This document shows positions 15,323 to 24,004 of a DNA stretch of 64,000 nt, piece after piece. The notes under the pieces are model-generated. The model was not told the DNA's origin. It ran no database searches and worked only from the letters and a program-made list of their open reading frames with translations. The position numbers and the translations under genes were made by a program. Position 1 is the stretch's first letter; the number at the start of each line of letters is the position of its first letter. The stretch comes from Myroides sp. WP-1 (GTDB lineage: Bacteria; Bacteroidota; Bacteroidia; Flavobacteriales; Flavobacteriaceae), in the NCBI RefSeq assembly GCF_014145635.1, contig NZ_JACHTC010000008.1, positions 62,001 through 126,000 of the forward strand, written 5' to 3'.

Positions 15323-15970
15323 TTATGTAATATATTCTAACTTACTAACCCATTCATTAAACTTGGCACATTTTGTTCTTATTTTTTCCAATCCAATTGA
15401 TTCTGCTAAAATGTTGCCATAAACTATTTTATCATACCCTGTAATACAATTTTCTAATCTTTTTGAAGGAGCATTTAAAGGTCTATCATTGATTAATTCA
15501 ATATCTTCATATTGAAGTAAAATTTGATTTAATTCATTCAATTTCAGATCTCTTTCATCTATTTGATCAACTATAGCACTTAGATCACTAAACAAAATAG
15601 TTTCAAATTCGTGAACTACTATATTGGGTATAAACCGATGATTATTGATCTCACCATACATTGCGTTCTCTATATCCACTACTCTATTTTTCACCTGTTG
15701 CATTCCCTTACTCTCTTCCCACCGAGGAAATTGATGAGTATTAGTAATACCATACAAATCAATAAAAGTAGTTACGAATGCCGAAGAATCTGAACGCAAG
15801 TATTTTTGTATTTCTTGTTTTAATATTAGCCAAGAAACAATTCCTCCTCCACTTCTTTTTATCAGCGGGTTTTGTATATAAATATTTTTGTTTGCTAAAT
15901 ACGGAGCTAATAGTTTCACACAAAATTCTTGCTCCGTCTGTCCCTCACAAATTACAATTAATCTTTTCAT
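15323..15970 (-). CDS. DUF4276 family protein, TOPRIM-like partner of an ATPase
   Basis: A 215-residue protein beginning MKRLIVICEGQTEQEFCVKL. The xxCEGxTEQEF block, the FIDLYG strand near residue 70 and the HEFETILFSD block near 120 are the marks of DUF4276, which resembles TOPRIM nuclease folds (invariant Glu, then acidic residues). It lies 3 nt after an AAA ATPase gene, so the two are one operon. Similar ATPase plus TOPRIM-like pairs (PARIS AriA-AriB, AbiL, RloA-RloB) defend against phage. The defence role here is inferred from that pairing and from the CRISPR neighbour. Confidence 0.75.
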   Translation of the reverse strand: MKRLIVICEGQTEQEFCVKLLAPYLANKNIYIQNPLIKRSGGGIVSWLILKQEIQKYLRSDSSAFVTTFIDLYGITNTHQFPRWEESKGMQQVKNRVVDIENAMYGEINNHRFIPNIVVHEFETILFSDLSAIVDQIDERDLKLNELNQILLQYEDIELINDRPLNAPSKRLENCITGYDKIVYGNILAESIGLEKIRTKCAKFNEWVSKLEYIT

Positions 15971-15973
15971 CTT

Positions 15974-17032
15974 CTATGAATTTGGTTGTCCAGCATTAAT
16001 TATATTTCTCTTCCACAAATCATCTATCGTATAAGTATCTAACCATTCTTTTAGATTTTCGCTATCTAAGCGCTTAAATACACTTTCTCCTTCTAGCTGA
16101 TCCACTGTAATAATATCCTCTGGTTCAAAGTAACTAATCAAATCGGTTGATTGAGTTGCTAAGATAACTTTCGTTTCCTTCTTTGACACCGACTTAATCA
16201 TACCACTCAATTTACCAATAGCAAATGGATGCAAACCTAATTCTGGTTCGTCAATGATAATCGTACTTGGCAGATTTGGCTGCATAAACAGTACGGTCAA
16301 GGCAATAAACCGAAGTGTTCCATCAGACAAATCTCGTGAACTATATATTGTACTACTGTATTTCGAAGTCCAAAATAATCGAAGATTTCCATTCTCATCT
16401 GGTTGTAAATAAAAGTCTGAAAAATAAGGAGCAACAGCCTGAATTGTACGTATGATGAAATTATAATGTTTTAGATATTCTTCTTTAATATTATATAAAA
16501 ATGCCGCTATATTACGTCCATCTTCGTACAAGATGAATTTATCCGATTCTATATTTGAGGATTTATGAAAAGGTGATTGACCCCCTGTATCGTGAAAATG
16601 ATATTTCATAATAGACTCTAAATACTCTCTAATATAATTAGAGCGAATTGTATTATCATTCTTAATACGTGCCTCCGATCCATAAGATGCAATATTAAAA
16701 ATAGACTGTAAATATCCAATTCCTTCATTTAAAAATACAAAACTCCCTTCACCTTCCTTAAGAAGAAAAGAATAATTGTTATTTCTTAAATATAGTTTAC
16801 CAAAAATATCCGAAGTAATTTTATTCCCCTTGTGTAAAAATCGATCTGTACCTCCATTTAAAGCCACATATTGTTGTAGGTTCCGTTTATAGATCTCTTT
16901 CATAAAATTAAAGAAAGACAAAAAATTACTCTTTCCACTTCCATTAGCACCTATTAGTATATTTATAGGCGCTATCACAAGAGAAAGCTCCTTAATTGAC
17001 TTATATCCTTTAATTTCTACTTTATCTAACAT
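15974..17032 (-). CDS. AAA family (AAA_21/ABC-like) ATPase
   Basis: A 352-residue SMC/ABC-like ATPase. Walker A is GANGSGKSN at about 28-36, the signature-like DLSDGTLRFIAL lies near residue 235, Walker B with the D-loop is TIIIDEPELGLHP, and the switch region is ILATQSTDL. The long insert between Walker A and the signature is short for a coiled coil, as in the OLD/RloA/AriA group rather than SMC. It is the first gene of a two-gene unit with the DUF4276 protein. Probably it senses an invader and controls the partner effector, but the trigger is unknown. Confidence 0.85.
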   Translation of the reverse strand: MLDKVEIKGYKSIKELSLVIAPINILIGANGSGKSNFLSFFNFMKEIYKRNLQQYVALNGGTDRFLHKGNKITSDIFGKLYLRNNNYSFLLKEGEGSFVFLNEGIGYLQSIFNIASYGSEARIKNDNTIRSNYIREYLESIMKYHFHDTGGQSPFHKSSNIESDKFILYEDGRNIAAFLYNIKEEYLKHYNFIIRTIQAVAPYFSDFYLQPDENGNLRLFWTSKYSSTIYSSRDLSDGTLRFIALTVLFMQPNLPSTIIIDEPELGLHPFAIGKLSGMIKSVSKKETKVILATQSTDLISYFEPEDIITVDQLEGESVFKRLDSENLKEWLDTYTIDDLWKRNIINAGQPNS

Positions 17033-17517
17033 ACCTTATCACTTATATCATTATGTAAATATACTATCTTGTTTAAGAAATTTAGTATACTCAAACCAAT
17101 TCTCTATATCATTTAAAAAAAATCTATATTTTCACTATAAAACACTTTCCATTTATAGGCTAAATATGAGCATATTGAAATGATACAAATACAATTCCTT
17201 TATCATTGACAACTCCGTATTTCTCACCCTTTTTTTTCCAATAATTATTTCTTTAAATTAAACATCTTTTCTACTCACTATTGATTTACAACATCAAAAT
17301 CCGATGGTGTGGATTTAAGGTTGCTATCCGTGTTGGTACTTAACTCACAAACTACGATCTCCAAAATCAAGTAGTTGAATTGCGTATCTGTTTTGATCAT
17401 TCTGTTCAACTTTTTCATGCGCGGGCTACCCTCGAGGCTTTAATTGAGTTGGATAAAGTTAAAGCCCTGGAATAAATTATAAAACACTGACATTCAATTT
17501 ATCCAAATATTTTAATT
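17033..17517. other. Gene-free 485 bp with a possible coding relic
   Basis: Most of this stretch is AT-rich and featureless. At about 17345-17475 the plus strand has a frame without start that reads HSVQLFHARATLEALIELDK and ends in VKALE then stop. It is richer in G+C than its surroundings and looks like the tail of a lost gene. An in-frame stop lies just upstream, so no intact gene can be proposed. Confidence 0.35.
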
Positions 17518-18390
17518 TCAATTCCGCTTCACCCAACTACTCTCTTTATTCGTCTTTTTAGGAACTGGATTAGCTCCCCAACTCCTAGGACCTGTTTGTA
17601 TCCAGACCATATCATGAGTGAGGATCATTTTAATATATCCCCAAATTCCCAAGGTTAAAATCAAAATAAAAAAAACAAGAAGTCCCGTTGCAAAGAGTGG
17701 CACTTCATTTCCATAGAAGAAAGCGTAAATGAGCAAACAATCAAAGAGAATCATCACGAGTGGAATAAAGAAATATACGCCAATATATTTAACCACACGC
17801 AAGTAGTAATCCATTTTATAGTTCATTACATACAGCAATACCCCCCAAAAGGCAAAAACTAAAACGATCATCATAATCAAAGCGCCAAAGAACAAGGCAA
17901 ATGTAGTAAACCCTAAACTCACGCTATCTCCAGTTAATTCGCTGTAATACACGATCAACGTATCGCCAATTGTAGGTTGATTACTCGATGAATAGGATAA
18001 TGTATGAACAACCAACTCTCCAGAAGAGGTGAAAAATTCAACTGTTGGAGTAAACATCGTGGTTGTAGTTCCCGCATCTGCATCGTGACTTTCATAAGAG
18101 GAATACGACACAACTTGAGCCGTATAACGTTCTCCATTGATTAGCAACTGCGTTGTTTTATAGAGTGAGGACGCCATGCCCATCGTAATACTACTTGTCA
18201 AAACCACCAAAATAGTTACCACAAGAAAAACATAGCCAACCCCCAAACAACCTAAAGTGCCTTTTCCGTTTTTCGCTCGACGTTGTCCTATACTATACGT
18301 CAAATACAAGCTAAAAACCACGGCTAAAACTCCCCCCCATCCATAAGCAGTTAAACCAAGGGGAATGCCATTAAACAACATGATTCCCAT
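17518..18390 (-). CDS. DUF3592-like membrane protein
   Basis: A 290-residue protein with hydrophobic segments near residues 12-32, 50-75, 160-185 and 205-250. Between the second and third is a soluble beta-rich section with GERYTAQVVSYSSYES, FTPTVEF and GDTLIVYYSELTGDSVSLGF. This is the pattern of DUF3592 domains: a short modifiable extracytoplasmic domain between helices, with the terminal YY..P/E..S block. Function is not known. It follows another membrane protein gene by 2 nt and is surely in the same operon. Confidence 0.65.
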   Translation of the reverse strand: MGIMLFNGIPLGLTAYGWGGVLAVVFSLYLTYSIGQRRAKNGKGTLGCLGVGYVFLVVTILVVLTSSITMGMASSLYKTTQLLINGERYTAQVVSYSSYESHDADAGTTTTMFTPTVEFFTSSGELVVHTLSYSSSNQPTIGDTLIVYYSELTGDSVSLGFTTFALFFGALIMMIVLVFAFWGVLLYVMNYKMDYYLRVVKYIGVYFFIPLVMILFDCLLIYAFFYGNEVPLFATGLLVFFILILTLGIWGYIKMILTHDMVWIQTGPRSWGANPVPKKTNKESSWVKRN

Positions 18391-18392
18391 AC

Positions 18393-19229
18393 CTAATTAT
18401 AACGCGATGTTTTATGTTTAAATGTTCTTTTTTCGCGCTGTATTAAAGCATTCTCATGCTTGGTTGTAGGCATCGTAAACATCGAAGTAGAATCAGCTAC
18501 CGTTACCGTAGGATATACAAGTGGATGAGTTGATGTTTCATTAGCTGGATGAACCGTCCAATATTTCTTTGCACTTCGCACTCGAAGAAGCAATACAATA
18601 AGGAAGTACAGTGAATAAATACCTAGAAAAATGGTAAAAAACTCCACTTCCTCTTCATAGGCAAAAATCCGATTTTGGTAAAAAACAAAAAGCACATAAC
18701 CAAACAAAAGCAAACGCATGGGTTTCAACAGTAGTTTTATTCCCATTTTTCCTTGTTGCATTACCTTTTTGGAAGAAAGCACAGACCATAGCATCAATAC
18801 AAGAGAAAGAACAAGTCGAAGAACAAAAAAAGTAAGTAATAAAATCGCATATGCGATTCCAAGATCCTCATAAGTCAGCCAAAACGTTCCACCAGTTTCA
18901 TCGAGAAGTACCACTTGATCGGTAGCACCAAAGTAATCTATGGTTAAATCACTTAATCGTTCAGCGGGGATGAATCCACGCGTTCCGTCTTCCCTATCAT
19001 AAATCACACCGATGTACCCTTCTTCATATTCATCTGTAACATACTCTAATTTTCCACTATGGGGTTCTCCTGTAACTAATGCACTAGCCATTTCTAAGGG
19101 AATACTCGCCAAGGAAAGTAGCTGGGAACTCCCATAAGACATAAAGACAAGTATAAAAATAAAAGGCAACCAACTTACTGTTTTTCCTCCTGGTCTACTC
19201 ATAACAATTTGTTTTTCTTTTTCTTTCAC
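18393..19229 (-). CDS. Membrane protein of unknown function
   Basis: A 278-residue protein. It has one hydrophobic segment near the N-terminus (residues 18-45), an extracytoplasmic section with VIYDREDGTRGFIPAERL and DQVVLLDETGGTFWLTYEDL, then several helices between 125 and 215 and a polar C-terminal tail. The middle resembles the small beta domain seen in DUF3592-like proteins, and the two neighbours may have arisen from a related plan. I do not recognise a family. It is co-transcribed with the next gene. Confidence 0.6.
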   Translation of the reverse strand: MKEKEKQIVMSRPGGKTVSWLPFIFILVFMSYGSSQLLSLASIPLEMASALVTGEPHSGKLEYVTDEYEEGYIGVIYDREDGTRGFIPAERLSDLTIDYFGATDQVVLLDETGGTFWLTYEDLGIAYAILLLTFFVLRLVLSLVLMLWSVLSSKKVMQQGKMGIKLLLKPMRLLLFGYVLFVFYQNRIFAYEEEVEFFTIFLGIYSLYFLIVLLLRVRSAKKYWTVHPANETSTHPLVYPTVTVADSTSMFTMPTTKHENALIQREKRTFKHKTSRYN

Positions 19230-19309
19230 ATCGGAATCAAAAAGTATTTTGTTCCTTTCTGCAAGATACTACATTAATAAAACATAGCGTTTATACTTTT
19301 GATTTAGAT

Positions 19310-19452
19310 ACAAAAAAAGGGATGCAGTACAATCTACATCCCTATTATTTTAAGTGCAATTTCTTGCTTATTCGCCTTTGATAAAAGTCAAAAAATCATC
19401 GTAATACTGCGCCAAAAGAATTTGATATCCTTCACTTTGGTCTACTTTTATT
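19310..19452. repeat. 143-bp direct repeat, copy 1 (duplicated gene 3' end and terminator)
   Basis: This copy matches 20563-20705 with only two differences. It contains the last codons of the 20621-21352 gene (its reading frame ends with the same FLTFIKGE) and the terminator hairpin gggatg/catccc with A7. The stop codon of the toxin-like gene lies at its inner edge. It marks the left boundary of an inserted module. Confidence 0.9.
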
Positions 19453-20202
19453 GTGTTTGTATTTTATTAATTACGTATTCAATAAACCAGTTTGGAACTT
19501 TATTCCCAGATACTAAAATTTCAATTGCTCCATTTTCCAACTCAGCAATTAACTCCATTTTATCCGTTGAATTATCAAAAACATAAGCTCTATCCACTAA
19601 TAAAAGCGCAGGAAGTAAATTATTTAATGTTTCAGTATATCTTCTTTTAACACGCTCTTCATCTACATTATGACCTCCTTTTTCCACCCGGTTCAAAACC
19701 CTTGAAACATTAATGTCTGCATCTTGCAAACATACAAAGTACAAATAGGTTTTATATCCCAATTCTTTCGCTTGGCGAATTTCATCTAACTTAGAAGGAT
19801 GGCTCATAACAGATTCAAAAGAGTAATTCGATCCTTTTTTCAAAAGGTGTTTACGCAAAAAAGAAGTGATTAAAGAAGCTTCGTAACTATGGGTTTGTTT
19901 TGATTTATCGACTATTACATTTTCTCGTATTTCGATATCAATTACATGTCCTTCAAATGCAGCTTTCTCAATCAACGTATGCGTATTGGGTTCTGCTTTA
20001 AAAGCATCCAAGTCTTCTTGTGTCAGTGTCTCAGACCAAAAGATTCGATATTAACGAATCCATTAGAAGTAATTTCTCTTTCAACTTCATCCGAGTTGAT
20101 GAAATGTCCCACATTAAATTGCTCTTTTATCGAAGCAAATAAAGTTGATTTACCAGAACCATTAGGACCACCAAATACTCTTAGTCTTTTGATTGCAGGC
20201 AT
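19448..20202 (-). pseudogene. Zeta-toxin-like P-loop kinase, frameshifted
   Basis: From ATG at 20202 the frame reads MPAIKRLRVFGGPNGSGKST, a zeta-toxin or AAA-type Walker A, then INSDEVEREI. It hits TGA after NIESFGLRH. The rest of the protein continues in another frame from about 20036 (SETLTQEDLDAFKAEPN) to 19448. One missing base in the A run at 20038-20041 explains the break; a fifth A would restore ESFWSETL. Zeta toxins phosphorylate UDP-N-acetylglucosamine, but that activity is only a family inference. A small gene overlaps its start by 22 nt, as an antitoxin would. It may be a true pseudogene or an assembly error. Confidence 0.75.
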
Positions 20203-20444
20203 ATTTTAACTCCTTTAGCTAAACTAATATTGCTTTTTACCTGTTTTATTTTTTTTAGTTCTCTCGTTGAGCCATCAGCCCCTTGTAAGATCACTGTATT
20301 GCCCTTTACCACTTGTATAGGTAATTCTAATGCAGTAGAAATTCGTACAGCAGTAGAAGAGGCTTTTTTAGCAGCTCTAACTATTAATTTTCGCTCCTCT
20401 TGCAACTTTGTTGTTGATGTATTTTTTCTCACTTGCTTTGGCAT
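20181..20444 (-). CDS. Small basic protein, putative antitoxin of the zeta-like gene
   Basis: An 87-residue soluble protein rich in Lys, Arg, Ser and Thr, with AAKKASSTAVRISTALELP and ADGSTRELKKIKQ. It has no recognised domain. It overlaps the start of the zeta-like gene by 22 nt and lies inside the region bounded by the 143-bp direct repeats. The antitoxin call is based only on this arrangement; sequence alone does not show it. Confidence 0.55.
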   Translation of the reverse strand: MPKQVRKNTSTTKLQEERKLIVRAAKKASSTAVRISTALELPIQVVKGNTVILQGADGSTRELKKIKQVKSNISLAKGVKICLQSKD

Positions 20445-20562
20445 TGTAATACTTTTTGTTATGATTGATAAAGTTACAAAACTTCGAGTTGCTATCCTAA
20501 AAGATTTTACCCAGCCTAATGACTAAAGACCTCATACAAAGTATACATCTCCCTCTACAAAC

Positions 20563-20705
20563 ACAAAAAAAGGGATGCAGTACAATCTACATCCCTATTA
20601 TTTTAAGTGCAATTTCTTGCTTACTCGCCTTTGATAAAAGTCAAAAATTCATCGTAATACTGCGCCAAAAGAATTTGATATCCTTCACTTTGGTCTACTT
20701 TTATT
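20563..20705. repeat. 143-bp direct repeat, copy 2 (native 3' end of the neighbouring gene)
   Basis: This is the original copy, as it overlaps the intact end of the 20621-21352 gene and its terminator. The offset to copy 1 is exactly 1253 bp. Confidence 0.9.
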
Positions 20706-21352
20706 TTATCTGTTTCCGGTTGAGTTACGAAATAAATCACGAATGCGTCCACGTGATACTCTGGAATACCTAGATCTTTCATTAATTCTTCTCTTGGGTA
20801 TTGTTTGTAAAAAGACGTCATATTTGTTTCAATCCTTTCATATTCCAACAGTTTTAAATCGCGTTTTCTCGTTCCATTCAATCGATTGATAATACCTTCG
20901 ATACTAATTCCCATTTTCAGGTCATTTGTTGCACTAAATACGCGATTATTTCTATTATAGCGCTTTTCAGCGGGAGTCATTTTTTTACCGCCAAACTCCA
21001 TTTCACCTTGACCAAATTCTTTTTTAACGATGACAATTTCCTCTAGATTCTGCCCTGGTTTGATCAAGACAGGAGTAATGCGTTTGGTTTGTAAATCACC
21101 TTCATCAATAACATACAACATTGTTGCGCTGTAATCACTTGTGAAACGCAAAGTATCACCTAGACTTGTTTGAATTAAAAAATAACCTGTTTGATCAGCT
21201 TGTGTTTGTTCCTTTGTATTTTTATTTTCAATTTTCACAGGAATAATTTGCCCATTATACAATCGAACACGTCCATCTATTAATGTAGGACGCTGCGCAT
21301 ATGAGCTTAATCCGAGGCAAAGGATACTCACTAGAGCAAATACATGTTTCAT
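20621..21352 (-). CDS. Secreted carboxypeptidase-regulatory-like domain protein
   Basis: A 243-residue protein with a signal peptide (MKHVFALVSILCLGLSSYAQ). The next 80 residues are of the CarboxypepD_reg type (LIDGRVRLYNGQIIPVKIEN, GYFLIQTSLGDTLRFTSDY), a beta-sandwich common in the Bacteroidota envelope. The C-terminal half is helical and unassigned. It lacks the TonB-receptor barrel. Its 3' end and terminator have been copied 1.25 kb downstream as a flank of the toxin-like module. Probably periplasmic or outer-membrane associated; role unknown. Confidence 0.7.
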   Translation of the reverse strand: MKHVFALVSILCLGLSSYAQRPTLIDGRVRLYNGQIIPVKIENKNTKEQTQADQTGYFLIQTSLGDTLRFTSDYSATMLYVIDEGDLQTKRITPVLIKPGQNLEEIVIVKKEFGQGEMEFGGKKMTPAEKRYNRNNRVFSATNDLKMGISIEGIINRLNGTRKRDLKLLEYERIETNMTSFYKQYPREELMKDLGIPEYHVDAFVIYFVTQPETDKIKVDQSEGYQILLAQYYDEFLTFIKGE

Positions 21353-21406
21353 AGTTTGTTTTATTTTGTTTGATAAAGATATAATTACTTCAAAGAATAA
21401 AAAAAA

Positions 21407-21817
21407 TTATTCTTTATCTAATCCATCAATTCTTTCCACTACATAAGCTGGAGGAACAGTTGGTCTTCCTGTTTTCATATCAACGAATACCAACATCGAA
21501 TATCCTGTTGTTAATAACTCCCCTTGTTGGTTATACAATTCGTAGTCAAATTCTATTTTCACTCCACTACATTGTTTAAAAATTGTTCGTATGCATAAAT
21601 CTTCATCGTATTTTGCGGGTTTTTTATAGTTCATGGTTAAAGAAACTACAGGAAGCATGATTCCCAATTCTTCCATTTGCTTATAGGATATTCCCAAATT
21701 GCGCAACCATTCAACTCTCCCTATTTCAAAGTATTGAGCATAGTTTCCGTGATACACCACTCCCATCTGATCTGTTTCAGCGTAACGCACACGTACTGTG
21801 TAATCAAATTCTTTCAT
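21407..21817 (-). CDS. Acyl-CoA thioesterase (hotdog fold, YbgC/FadM-like)
   Basis: A 136-residue hotdog-fold enzyme. The opening VRYAETDQMGVVYHGNYAQY is the classic 4HBT motif with catalytic Asp16, followed by the long helix with YFEIGRVEWLRNLG. Length is normal. It is expected to hydrolyse acyl-CoA or acyl-ACP thioesters in the cytoplasm; chain preference is unknown. It is divergent from dnaA. Confidence 0.88.
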   Translation of the reverse strand: MKEFDYTVRVRYAETDQMGVVYHGNYAQYFEIGRVEWLRNLGISYKQMEELGIMLPVVSLTMNYKKPAKYDEDLCIRTIFKQCSGVKIEFDYELYNQQGELLTTGYSMLVFVDMKTGRPTVPPAYVVERIDGLDKE

Positions 21818-22005
21818 ATTCTTTTTTAATTTTATTTGACTAATTGAATTATAAATGTACTTACCATTTTTTTTTGAAAATTACAATGACTTAATCGTTT
21901 TTTTATCCCAAAAATTGTTCACATATTTGCCATCTGATTCGACACCGACATCAATCCAAAAAACATTCAAAAATAGTAACTGTTTTTTTAAAAATCTAAC
22001 CAAAA

Positions 22006-23445
22006 ATGCACGAATACAAAGACATGACAGCGCAATCTGCTTGGAATGCTTGTCTTGAATTCATAAAGGACAACATAGGGGAACAAGCGTTTAAGACTTG
22101 GTTCATGCCTATTAAAGCCATTGAATTAACTGAAGACAAGTTATATATACAAGTGCCTAGCAAATTCTTCTATGAATGGCTAGAAGAGCACTACGTAAGT
22201 ATATTGAAAGTTGCGTTGACAAAAGTGTTAGGTGGCAATGCAAAGTTACTATATAAAATACAGATGGAAAATGTATCTGGCAACAAGCAGCCATTTACAG
22301 AGCAGTTACCTAGTTCACAGCGCGGTCCTGTAAAACCACAAGAGTTGGATGTTCCTGTTCAGAATAAAAATCCTGAACTTAAAAATCCTTTTATCATACC
22401 GGGAATTCGAAATGTAAAAATTGAGTCACAATTAAACGCTAATTATTCATTTGACAATTTCTTAGAAGGCGATGCAAACCGTTTAGCGCGTTCTGCAGGT
22501 ATGGCTGTTTCTAAAAAACCGGGGGGTACTTCATTCAACCCTTTATTGATTTTTGGTGGTGTAGGATTAGGAAAAACACACTTAGCTCACGCTATTGGTG
22601 TAGAAATTAAAGAATATTTTCCCGATAAAACTGTATTGTACATCTCGGCTGAGGTGTTTACACAACAATATGTGGATTCTGTTCGCAAGCAAACAAGAAA
22701 TGACTTCATCTATTTTTATCAATTAATTGATGTATTAATTGTCGATGATATTCAATTCTTATCTGGTAAGTCTGGTACACAAGATGTATTTTTCCACATT
22801 TTCAACCACTTACACCAAAATGGAAAACAAGTAATCTTAACTTCAGATAAAGCACCTGTTGACATGCAAGATATCGAGCAACGCTTGTTATCTCGTTTCA
22901 AATGGGGTTTATCTGCTGAAATTCAAACACCTGATTTTGAAACTAGAGTTAAGATTGTAAAACATATTTTATACCGTGATGGGGTTACGATGCCTGAAAA
23001 CATCATCGAGTATATGGCTAAAAATGTTTCAACAAACGTTCGTGAATTAGAAGGTGCTATTATCTCTTTAATTGCTCAATCATCATTCAACAAACAAGAA
23101 GTAACGATTGATTTAGCCCGTCAAGTCATTGAAAAATTCATCAAGCACACGCAAAAAGAAATTTCTATTGACTATATCCAAAAGGTAGTTTCTGACTATT
23201 TTGATATGGATATTGAAACGTTAAAGTCAAAAACGCGTAAACGCAACATCGTTCAGGCTAGACAATTAGCCATGTTCTTTGCAAAAAAATACACCAAAGC
23301 TTCTTTAGCTAATATTGGTTCTCAAATTGGAAAACGCGATCACGCAACAGTATTACACGCCTGTAAAACGGTGGATAACTTACTGGAAACGGATAAAGAA
23401 TTTAAGAAGTTTCACGACGATATTAACCAAAAGTTTTCGATGTAA
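22006..23445 (+). CDS. dnaA: Chromosomal replication initiator DnaA
   Basis: A 479-residue DnaA. Domain I spans the first 80 residues (AQSAWNACLEFIKDN, FYEWLEEHY) and domain II is a short linker. The AAA+ domain has Walker A GGVGLGKTHLAHAIG near residue 185 and Walker B LIVDDIQF. Domain IV has the DNA-binding signature KRDHATVLHACKTV near the end. The start at 22006 is the first ATG; an in-frame ATG at 22024 (MTAQSAW) gives an N-terminus closer to other flavobacterial DnaA proteins and is a good alternative. It shares one base with the following phosphatase gene. Only one loose DnaA-box-like TTGTTCACA is seen upstream, so this is not clearly the origin. Confidence 0.97.
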   Translation: MHEYKDMTAQSAWNACLEFIKDNIGEQAFKTWFMPIKAIELTEDKLYIQVPSKFFYEWLEEHYVSILKVALTKVLGGNAKLLYKIQMENVSGNKQPFTEQLPSSQRGPVKPQELDVPVQNKNPELKNPFIIPGIRNVKIESQLNANYSFDNFLEGDANRLARSAGMAVSKKPGGTSFNPLLIFGGVGLGKTHLAHAIGVEIKEYFPDKTVLYISAEVFTQQYVDSVRKQTRNDFIYFYQLIDVLIVDDIQFLSGKSGTQDVFFHIFNHLHQNGKQVILTSDKAPVDMQDIEQRLLSRFKWGLSAEIQTPDFETRVKIVKHILYRDGVTMPENIIEYMAKNVSTNVRELEGAIISLIAQSSFNKQEVTIDLARQVIEKFIKHTQKEISIDYIQKVVSDYFDMDIETLKSKTRKRNIVQARQLAMFFAKKYTKASLANIGSQIGKRDHATVLHACKTVDNLLETDKEFKKFHDDINQKFSM

Positions 23446-23903
23446 TGAAAGTAAAAGTACTGATGGTTTGTTTAGGTAATATTTGTAGATCTCCTTTAGC
23501 AGAAGGCATTTTACAAGCTAAACTCCCTCAAGAAAACTTTTTAGTTGATTCTGCAGGAACAGGGAATTGGCATGTTGGTGAACAACCCGATTCACGTTCA
23601 ATTGAAGTGGCAAAAAAATACGGTATTGATTTGACTACGCAACGAGCAAGACAATTTAAAAAGAGTGATTTCAGTACTTTTGATCATATTTTTGTCATGG
23701 ACCAATCCAATTATAACAACGTTATTCAATTGGCCGAAACAGCAGAAGACAAGGCGAAAGTACGCTTACTTTTAGAAGTACTTGACGCAACAAAAAAAGC
23801 AGAAGTTCCAGATCCATACTACGGAGGTCCTGATGGTTTTGAACACGTATATCAATTAATTGACCAAGCGTGTACTCTTATCGCTAGCGATTTAAAATCT
23901 TAG
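23445..23903 (+). CDS. Low-molecular-weight protein tyrosine phosphatase
   Basis: A 152-residue cytoplasmic phosphatase. The P-loop CLGNICRS (Cys9 nucleophile, Arg15) and the general-acid loop VPDPYYGG near residue 125 are intact. The ATG overlaps the dnaA stop (TAATG), so translation is coupled and the two genes share a transcript. Substrates may be phosphotyrosine proteins or small phosphorylated molecules; the sequence does not tell. The dnaA-phosphatase-methylase order is common in flavobacteria. Confidence 0.92.
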   Translation: MKVKVLMVCLGNICRSPLAEGILQAKLPQENFLVDSAGTGNWHVGEQPDSRSIEVAKKYGIDLTTQRARQFKKSDFSTFDHIFVMDQSNYNNVIQLAETAEDKAKVRLLLEVLDATKKAEVPDPYYGGPDGFEHVYQLIDQACTLIASDLKS

Positions 23904-23922
23904 TAACTTATAATATACAAAC

Positions 23923-23955
23923 AAGGAAGAAATTGCATTTCTTCCTTTTGTTTTT
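23923..23955 (+). terminator. Terminator after the dnaA-phosphatase pair
   Basis: Eleven-base stem aaggaagaaat with atttcttcctt (23923-23933, 23937-23947), TGC loop, then TTG and a T run. Confidence 0.85.
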
Positions 23956-23979
23956 TCTAAACCGCTTTACTTACCTTTG
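23947..23979 (+). promoter_or_regulatory. Promoter of the RsmI-like gene
   Basis: TTTG at 23947-23950 and TACCTTTG at 23972-23979 are 21 nt apart. The ATG follows 25 nt later. The promoter starts within the T tract of the previous terminator. Confidence 0.65.
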
Positions 23980-24004
23980 CAAGTAAAACACAGTTTATCA
24001 AATT

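Noticed and set aside
21818..22005. Chromosomal origin upstream of dnaA
   Set aside because: Only one imperfect DnaA-box-like site (TTGTTCACA) is present, with no box cluster. In this phylum dnaA is often not next to the origin.
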